A stretch of 64,000 nt of DNA from Agrococcus carbonis (lineage in GTDB: Bacteria; Actinomycetota; Actinomycetes; Actinomycetales; Microbacteriaceae), in assembly GCF_900104705.1 (NCBI RefSeq), contig NZ_LT629734.1, positions 682,001 through 746,000 on the forward strand. Direction: 5' to 3'. The notes under the pieces were generated by a model. It saw nothing but the letters and a program-made list of their open reading frames with translations. It ran no database searches and had not been told where the DNA came from. The position numbers and the translations under genes were made by a program. The number at the start of each line of letters is the position of its first letter. The stretch's first letter is position 1. Shown piece after piece: positions 58,264 through 64,000 of this stretch.

Positions 58264-59281
58264 TCGGTGCGGGCTCCGACCCGGGCTCGGGTGCGTCGTC
58301 GACGCCGTCCCCGACGGCACCGGCCGCCGCCGCGGCCACCGGCTCGGCGATGTGCGCCACCGCATCCCCCGCGTGCACGATCGGCGCGCGCGTGAGCCCG
58401 ATGACGATGCCGTCGCGGTCGGCGCGCACGATGCGGCCGCCGGTGCCGAGCGCGTCGGCGACCCGGCCGAGGCGCGCGCCGGCGACGACGCGGTCGCCGA
58501 GCTGCACCTCGAGGTGCAGGATGCCCGAGCCGCGCGAGCGCACCCAGCCGCTCGTGCGGCACTCGACGGGCGGCGGGTCGTCGTGCGGCCGCTCGTCGAG
58601 CATGTCGAGCGCGGCGAGCACGCGGAGGGCTCCGGTGACGCCCGCGTCGATCGGCTCCTCCTCGAGGCGCAGCGCCTCGCCCGCCTCGTACAGCAGCGCG
58701 ATGGCGCCCGCCTCGTTCGCCGCCTGCCGGAGCGACCCGTCGCGCAGCCGTGCGTGCAGCATGACCGGCGCGCCGAACGCGGCCGCGAGCCTGCGGGTCT
58801 CGGGGTGATCGAGGTCGGCGCGGATCTGGGGCAGGTTGTCGCGGCGGTCGGAGCCGGTGTGGAGGTCGATCCCGACGTCGCAGCGCGCGACGACCTCGGT
58901 CATGAGCAGGTGGGCGATGCGGCTCGCGAGCGAGCCGCGCGCCGAGCCCGGGAACGAGCGGTTGAGGTCGCGGCGGTCGGGCAGGTAGCGATCGCCCGTC
59001 ATGAAGCCGAGCACGTTGACGACCGGCACCGCGAGCAGCGTGCCGCGCAGGGCCTTCGGCGACACCGCGGCGAGCACCTGCCGGATGACCTCGACGCCGA
59101 CGACCTCGTCGCCGTGCACCGCGGCGTCGAGCCAGACGACGGGCCCCGGCTCGCGGCCGTGCACGACGCGCACCGGCAGCGAGACGTCGCCGCCCGTCAC
59201 GAGCCGCGCGATCGGCAGCTCGACGCTCTTCGACTGGCCGGCGCGCACCCGCACCCCGCCGATCGCGAAGGACTCCCGCAT
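58256..59281 (-). CDS. Succinylglutamate desuccinylase/aspartoacylase-family zinc enzyme
   Basis: 341 residues. The M14-like zinc ligands are His56 and Glu59 in AAVHGDEVVG and a second His in GIDLHTGSDRRDN near 140. A lipoyl-like barrel near 245-320 (HLEVQLGDRVVAGARLG...) and an Asp/Ala/Pro tail follow. The ATG shares a base with the stop of the DTGA protease gene (TGATG), so the two are coupled. It likely removes residues added by the nearby RimK-like ligase (inference). Confidence 0.85.
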   Translation of the reverse strand: MRESFAIGGVRVRAGQSKSVELPIARLVTGGDVSLPVRVVHGREPGPVVWLDAAVHGDEVVGVEVIRQVLAAVSPKALRGTLLAVPVVNVLGFMTGDRYLPDRRDLNRSFPGSARGSLASRIAHLLMTEVVARCDVGIDLHTGSDRRDNLPQIRADLDHPETRRLAAAFGAPVMLHARLRDGSLRQAANEAGAIALLYEAGEALRLEEEPIDAGVTGALRVLAALDMLDERPHDDPPPVECRTSGWVRSRGSGILHLEVQLGDRVVAGARLGRVADALGTGGRIVRADRDGIVIGLTRAPIVHAGDAVAHIAEPVAAAAAGAVGDGVDDAPEPGSEPAPIS

Positions 59282-59790
59282 CAGCGCTCGTGACCTGCGT
59301 GGCGCCCCCGGTTGCGCAGGCGCACCGAGCGCTCGGGCCGGCCGCCCCGGTAGGAGCGGGCCGAGTCGACCACGAAGCCCTGGCGCAGCGCCTCACGGCC
59401 CACGAGCATCCGGAACCCCATCTCGTCGCGCCGCGCGAGGGTCACCTCGGTCGTGATCGGGCGCCCGAGCAGGGCGATGGCGGTGCGGATGACGATGCGC
59501 TCCTGCTCGTGGCCGGTCGACGAGCGGATGAGGCGCCGGTCGTGCACGGGCCACTCGACGGGCACGGCGTCGTCGTCGGAGCGCTGCCACGGGTGCACCG
59601 AGAAGCGCACCCAATCGGCGCCGTCGCGCGCGAACTCCTCGATCGCGAACGCGTGGAGCGCGCTCGACCGCGCGCCGGTGTCGAGCTTGGCCTTCACGTG
59701 CGCGATGCCGAGGTCGGGCAGACCGACCCACTCGCGCCAGCCCGCCACCTCCGGCCTGCCAGGATGGTCTCCGCCCATGCGGCCATCCAA
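59281..59790 (-). CDS. RimB-like/COG4067 retropepsin-fold protease (DTGA)
   Basis: 169 residues from the ATG at 59790; an ATG at 59778 is equally possible. KLDTGARSSALHA (DTGA at 37-40) is the aspartyl-protease-like signature of the family often labelled 'ATP-dependent zinc protease', normally beside rimK. The neighbours fit: rimK diverges 23 bases away and an aspartoacylase-family enzyme follows. Confidence 0.85.
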   Translation of the reverse strand: MDGRMGGDHPGRPEVAGWREWVGLPDLGIAHVKAKLDTGARSSALHAFAIEEFARDGADWVRFSVHPWQRSDDDAVPVEWPVHDRRLIRSSTGHEQERIVIRTAIALLGRPITTEVTLARRDEMGFRMLVGREALRQGFVVDSARSYRGGRPERSVRLRNRGRHAGHER

Positions 59791-59813
59791 CCAGGAAAGG
59801 CAGGTGCAGCCCG

Positions 59814-61013
59814 ATGAGGCTCGCCATCCTCTCGCGTGCTCCGCGCGCGTACAGCACGCGCCGCCTGCGCGCCGCGGCCGTCGAGCGCGGCCACGACGTC
59901 AAGGTGCTCAACACCCTGCGGTTCGCGATCGACCTCTCGGGCGATGCCCCGGATCTGCAGTTCCGCGGGCGGCAGCTGCGCGACTACGACGCGATCCTGC
60001 CGCGCATCGGCAACTCGATCACGTACTTCGGCACGGCCGTCGTGCGGCAGTTCGAGCAGATGGACGTCTACACGCCCAACACCGCGAACGGCATCGCGAA
60101 CTCGCGCGACAAGCTGCGGGCGACGCAGATCCTCGCCCGGCACGACATCGGCATGCCCGCGACGACGTTCGTGCGCGACCGCGCCGACGTGATCCCCGCG
60201 ATCGAGCGGGTCGGCGGCGCCCCCGTCGTGCTCAAGCTCCTCGAGGGCACGCAGGGCATCGGCGTCATCCTCGCGCCCACGATCAAGGTGGCCGAGGCGA
60301 TCATCGAGACGCTGCAGTCGACCAGGCAGCAGGTGCTCATCCAGCGCTTCGTCGCCGAGAGCAAGGGCCGCGACATCCGCGCGCTCGTCGTCGGCGACCG
60401 CGTCGTCGCCGCGATGCGCCGCGTCGCGAGCGGCGACGAGTTCCGCTCGAACGTGCACCGCGGCGGCAGCGTCGAGCCGGTCACGCTCGACCCCGAGTTC
60501 GAGCGCGTCGCGGTGCGCTCCGCGCAGATCATGGGTCTCAAGGTCGCGGGCGTCGACATGCTCGAGGGCAACGACGGCCCGCTCGTGATGGAGGTCAACT
60601 CCTCCCCCGGCCTCGAGGGCATCGAGACGGCGACGCGCCTCGACGTCGCGGGCGCGATCATCGACCACATCGCGGGCCAGGTCGCGTTCCCCGAGATCGA
60701 CGTGCGCGAGCGGCTGAGCGTCTCGACCGGCTTCGGCGTCGCCGAGCTCGTCGTGCACGGCGACGCCGACCTCGTCGGCCGCACGCTGCGCCAGTCGGGC
60801 CTGCGCGAGCGCGACATCACCGTGCTCACGCTGCACCGCGGCACCGCCGTCATCCCGAACCCGAAGGGCAGCGAGGTGCTCGAGGCCGAGGATCGCCTGC
60901 TGTGCTTCGGGCGCCTCGAGGAGATGCGCTCGATGATCCCCGACCGCCCGAAGCGCCGGGCCCGCGTCAAGCGCCTCACGAAGCGCGCGATCGAGGAGGC
61001 GGAGCAGGCCTGA
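59814..61013 (+). CDS. rimK: RimK-family ATP-grasp ligase with C-terminal TrkA_C-like domain
   Basis: 399 residues. Residues 1-~290 match RimK: NTANGIANSRDKLRATQILARHDI, VVLKLLEGTQGIGVIL (ATP lysine), DIRALVVGDRVVAAMRR and VMEVNSSPGLEGIE (metal site). Residues ~300-375 (LVGRTLRQSGLRERDITVLTLHRGTAVIPNPKGSEVLEAEDRLL) are a TrkA_C (RCK_C)-like domain not found in E. coli RimK (300 residues). It adds amino acids, classically glutamate, to a protein or peptide carboxy end. Confidence 0.9.
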   Translation: MRLAILSRAPRAYSTRRLRAAAVERGHDVKVLNTLRFAIDLSGDAPDLQFRGRQLRDYDAILPRIGNSITYFGTAVVRQFEQMDVYTPNTANGIANSRDKLRATQILARHDIGMPATTFVRDRADVIPAIERVGGAPVVLKLLEGTQGIGVILAPTIKVAEAIIETLQSTRQQVLIQRFVAESKGRDIRALVVGDRVVAAMRRVASGDEFRSNVHRGGSVEPVTLDPEFERVAVRSAQIMGLKVAGVDMLEGNDGPLVMEVNSSPGLEGIETATRLDVAGAIIDHIAGQVAFPEIDVRERLSVSTGFGVAELVVHGDADLVGRTLRQSGLRERDITVLTLHRGTAVIPNPKGSEVLEAEDRLLCFGRLEEMRSMIPDRPKRRARVKRLTKRAIEEAEQA

Positions 61014-61053
61014 GACCGCCCGGCCCGGCTTCGCGGGCTAGCCGGGCGGCGCG

Positions 61054-64000
61054 TCAGGGGGTCGGGATGGGCGCCGCCGCGTCGGCGAGGACGGCTGCCG
61101 CCCAGTCCGCGGCGGCCTCCGTCGCCGGCACCGGGCCGCCGGCGTCGTGCCGGCCGTACTCGCCCAGCCGCTCGGCGCCCGCGGCCGCGAGCGCCTCGTC
61201 GATGAGCTCCGAGCCGCGCGAGTACGTCTTCGTGTAGCTTCGGTCGCCCATGCCGAACACGGCGTACCGCAGCCCCGCGAGGTCGGGCCGCTCCGCGAGC
61301 AGCGCCTCGTGGAACGGCCTCGCCGACGTCGGCACCTCGCCGTCGCCGTAGGTCGCGCACACGATGAGGTGCAGGCGGGATGCGTCGAGGTCGCCCGGGG
61401 CCGCATCGGCGAGGTCGCGCACCACGACGTCGGCGCGATCGCCGAGGCTACGCGCGAGCTCCTCGGCGACGAGCTCGGCGCCGCCCGACTCGGTCCCGAA
61501 GAGGATCGTGACGGGCACTCCGCCGTCAGTCGCGGCGCTCTCGGCAGGCACCTCGGGCAGCGCGATGCCGTCGTCGGCGGCCGCGGCGAGCAGCTCGGCG
61601 ACGGTGCGCAGCTTGGCGCGGGAGCGGCCGGGCGCGGCGCCGAGCTGCTCGCGCAGCTCGATGCGGCGCCAGCCGTCGAAGTCGGTCTCGCCCGCGCGCT
61701 CCGGCAGGCCCGGCGCGCCGATGCGGACGGCGCCGGTCTCGACGTCCTCGGCGATCGCGCGCGCGAGCTCGCGAGCGTCGGTGCGCTGGTCGGGGATCGT
61801 GCCGCGCGGGCCGCGCCGCAGCCAGCCTGCCGTGTAGAGGCCGGGCTCGACGCGACCGTCGGGGTGCGCGCCGGGTGTGCTCGGGCTGTCGGCGTCGGGG
61901 GCGAAGCCGACGGCCGTGACGACCGCGTCGACGTCGAGGACCGCATCCCCGGCCGTGCCCCTCAGCACGACGCGCGCGACGGCGCGGGCGCCCGTGCCCG
62001 GCCCGTCGCCGCCTGTACCGTCACCGCCCGGGCCGTCGCCGCCCGCGCCGTCGCCCTCGAGCCGCACGGGCGCGTGGCCGAACCACCAGTGCACCTCGAC
62101 GCGCGCGCCCGGCGCCTCCCGCTCGGTCAGGAGGCGCACGGCGTCGGCGCGGGCGTCCTTGCCCGGCTCGACGCCGTCGAGCTCGGCGCCGTGCACGCGG
62201 TGCGCGACGCCCGGCAGCCCGGCGAGCTCGCGCACCATGACGGGGTCGAACTTCGCCTGCGACGGGCCGCTGCGCCCGACGAGGTGGATCGTGCGCACGC
62301 GCGAGGCGAGGCGCGCGTGGGCGTCGTCGTCGACATCGCTGCCCTCGAGCCCCTCGGCGTCCCGCGCGAGGAGTCGCGCGACATCCATCGCGACGTTGCC
62401 GTGGCCGATGATCGCGACCCGCTCGCCGAGCGACGGCGCCTCCCCCTCGTCGGGATGCGCGTTGAGCAGGCGCGTGATGCGGCCGGCGCCGTGCACGCCC
62501 TCGAGGTCGTCGCCCGGCACGCCGAGCGAGCGGTCGGCGTGCATGCCCGTCGCGAGCACGACGACGTCGTAGGCGGCGCGGAGCTCGTCGAGCGCGACGT
62601 CGTCGCCGATGCGCAGGCTGCCGCGGAAGCGCACAGCCTCGTGCAGGAAGAGGCGGTCGAACTGCCGCGCGACCGACTTCGTGCCGTGGTGGTCGGCCGC
62701 GACGCCGGAGCGCACGAGGCCGTAGGGCACCGGCAGCGCGTCGAGCACGTCGATGTGGGCGCCGGGCAGGCGGCGGCGCAGCGCCTGCGCCGTGAAGCAG
62801 CCGGCGGGGCCGGAGCCGGCAATGCCGATCCGCGGGGCGAGCGCGGCCTCGGGGCCGCCGCCGGCGGCGAGGGCCGCGCCGGCCGCGCCCGGAGCCGCGC
62901 TGCCGGCCGCCGGGGCGGCCGCAGCCGCCGCGCCCGCGCGCACCGACTGCCACCGCACGGGCATCCGCAGCATGCCGCGGAAGACCCATCCGCCCACCTC
63001 GGTCTCGCGGTCGGGGTCGAGCTCGAGCCCCTGCAGCCGGTCGAAGAGCATCGGCAGCGCGACCTCGGCGACCTCCGAGCGGGCGACCCACGCGCCGAGG
63101 CACACGTGCACGCCCTTGCTGAACGCGAGGTGCGGCTTGACGGCGCGGCGCACGTCGAAGCGGTGCGCGTCCTCCCAGACCCGCTCGTCGCGGTTCGCCG
63201 AGAGGATGCAGATGCCGAGCTTGGCTCCGGCCGGCAGCCGCACGCCGGTCAGCTCGACCTCGCGCGTCGTCTGCCGCGAGTAGAGCCCGATCGGCGCGAC
63301 CCAGCGGAGCGTCTCGTCGAAGGCGGCGTGCCACAGGCTCGGGTCGGCCTCGACCGCGCGCCGCTGCTCGGGGTGCGTCAGCAGCCCCCACGCTGCGACG
63401 CCGAGCGCGTCGCGCGGCTCGTTGAGGCCGCCGCCGATCGTCATCTTCACGTTGGCGCGGATGCGCTCGATCGGCATCTCGTAGTCGGGGATGCGCAACA
63501 GCTGCGACAGCAGCGACTCGTTCGGGTTCGCGGCGTGCCACGGCAGCATCTCGGCGAGCGCCTCGTCGACCTCGTCGAACGACCGCTTGCCCTTCGCCCA
63601 CACCTCGGGGTCGTCGGCGTAGTTCCCGGTCGCGTCGATCATCGTCTGCGACCAGCGCTGCATCTGCTGCTGCGTGACGTTGTGCAGGCCGAGGATCTCG
63701 CGCAGGCTCTCGGCGGCGTAGGGCGCCGCGAAGTCCCAGATGAGGTCGGCCTCCGGGCCGCGCTCGATGAGCTCGGCGAGGTACCGCTCGGCGTTCCGCT
63801 CGAACATGCCGCGCCAGACGCGCTTGACGACGCCGGGGCGGAGCGCCGGCTGCCACGCCTTGCGCTCGAGGTAGTGCTCGGGGTCGTCGCGCCGGAGCAT
63901 CGAGTGCCCCATCGCGCGGATCTGGAGCGACCCCTGCTCGTTGGCCGAGAACGTCTGCTGGTCGAGCTCGGTCTCGTGCACGGCCGCGTACGAGGTGATG
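61054..64000 (-). CDS. Self-sufficient fusion: cytochrome P450 - adrenodoxin-reductase-like FNR - flavodoxin (N-terminus cut off)
   Basis: An open frame to the window end, at least 981 residues. Numbers are from the GTG at 63981, but ITSYAAVHETELDQQTFSA shows that the P450 N-terminus continues past 64,000. P450, ~1-345: ExxR in ETLRW, heme loop FSKGVHVCLG with Cys near 295; the I-helix reads GGGLNEPRD, with Pro at the usual Thr. After an Ala-rich linker comes an FprA/adrenodoxin-reductase-like domain (~380-790): GIAGSGPAGCF, PVPYGLVRSGVAADH, IGHGNVAMDVARLL. A flavodoxin (~820-970) ends it: LFGTESGGAELVAEEL, CATYGDGEVP, FGMGDRSYTKTY. Electrons should pass NAD(P)H-FAD-FMN-heme. Confidence 0.9.
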   Translation of the reverse strand, partial: ITSYAAVHETELDQQTFSANEQGSLQIRAMGHSMLRRDDPEHYLERKAWQPALRPGVVKRVWRGMFERNAERYLAELIERGPEADLIWDFAAPYAAESLREILGLHNVTQQQMQRWSQTMIDATGNYADDPEVWAKGKRSFDEVDEALAEMLPWHAANPNESLLSQLLRIPDYEMPIERIRANVKMTIGGGLNEPRDALGVAAWGLLTHPEQRRAVEADPSLWHAAFDETLRWVAPIGLYSRQTTREVELTGVRLPAGAKLGICILSANRDERVWEDAHRFDVRRAVKPHLAFSKGVHVCLGAWVARSEVAEVALPMLFDRLQGLELDPDRETEVGGWVFRGMLRMPVRWQSVRAGAAAAAAPAAGSAAPGAAGAALAAGGGPEAALAPRIGIAGSGPAGCFTAQALRRRLPGAHIDVLDALPVPYGLVRSGVAADHHGTKSVARQFDRLFLHEAVRFRGSLRIGDDVALDELRAAYDVVVLATGMHADRSLGVPGDDLEGVHGAGRITRLLNAHPDEGEAPSLGERVAIIGHGNVAMDVARLLARDAEGLEGSDVDDDAHARLASRVRTIHLVGRSGPSQAKFDPVMVRELAGLPGVAHRVHGAELDGVEPGKDARADAVRLLTEREAPGARVEVHWWFGHAPVRLEGDGAGGDGPGGDGTGGDGPGTGARAVARVVLRGTAGDAVLDVDAVVTAVGFAPDADSPSTPGAHPDGRVEPGLYTAGWLRRGPRGTIPDQRTDARELARAIAEDVETGAVRIGAPGLPERAGETDFDGWRRIELREQLGAAPGRSRAKLRTVAELLAAAADDGIALPEVPAESAATDGGVPVTILFGTESGGAELVAEELARSLGDRADVVVRDLADAAPGDLDASRLHLIVCATYGDGEVPTSARPFHEALLAERPDLAGLRYAVFGMGDRSYTKTYSRGSELIDEALAAAGAERLGEYGRHDAGGPVPATEAAADWAAAVLADAAAPIPTP

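Noticed and set aside
1..64000. CRISPR array, insertion sequence, prophage
   Set aside because: No regularly spaced short repeats, transposase motifs or phage structural genes were seen on either strand.

Overview
The window is very GC-rich actinobacterial chromosome. Tightly packed genes, frequent GTG starts, ATGA/GTGA/TGATG stop-start overlaps and the gene order leuC-leuD-murA-plsC-gpsA-ddl suggest Microbacteriaceae. An Agrococcus-like genus is possible, but that is inference without a database. Most of the window is ordinary housekeeping and catabolic sequence. The main accessory region is a lower-GC stretch at about 31.7-35.7 kb. Both ends are cut inside genes: sbcC at the left and a cytochrome P450 fusion at the right.

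Layout. 1-10.9 kb: sbcC, a LOG-family protein, a small membrane protein, a PRC/GSP-like membrane protein, a VOC/DHA2-exporter and TetR/FUSC-exporter pair around a shared palindromic operator, a CDP-alcohol phosphatidyltransferase, an acidic protein and a GyrI-like protein. 10.9-18.6 kb: DsbA/FrnE-like protein, a tandem palindromic repeat, a methyltransferase, a SNF2 helicase, SRPBCC, Hsp20, DUF488, YdeI-like, ThpR and a YwaF-like membrane protein. 18.6-31.6 kb: saccharopine-dehydrogenase-like enzyme, class III aminotransferase and Lrp regulator (amine catabolism), an ABC-F ATPase, an amine oxidase-like flavoprotein, a DksA-like protein, a pterin dehydratase and a dehydratase-VOC fusion, a short alcohol dehydrogenase, a CinA-like protein, MarR and SDR.

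31,668-35,683 is the most interesting region. The 3' end of ychF recurs as four directly repeated 49-bp sites, with no gaps between copies. They delimit three gene cassettes, all on the minus strand like ychF: (VOC), (methyltransferase-HigA-hydrolase) and (P-loop kinase-NUDIX). No recombinase is present. It resembles an integron cassette array, but built on a protein-gene 3' end rather than on attI/attC.

35.6-49.6 kb: ychF, small hydrophilic paralogs, acylphosphatase, PRC-barrel protein, DUF1275, leucine/valine dehydrogenase, DinB, EamA, then the leuCD-murA-plsC-gpsA-ddl-DUF488 operon (leucine, peptidoglycan and phospholipid synthesis). 49.7-61 kb: CorA, malate dehydrogenase, an aromatic FAD monooxygenase with a promoter and operator, tRNA-Glu(CUC), lipid kinase, MBL hydrolase, two TauE/SafE permeases around an IclR regulator, and a divergent RimK / DTGA-protease / aspartoacylase set. 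61-64 kb: a single polypeptide joining P450, adrenodoxin-reductase-like FNR and flavodoxin.

Many genes start exactly 6-8 nt after a TANNNT box with no ribosome binding site, so leaderless mRNAs appear to be common here.
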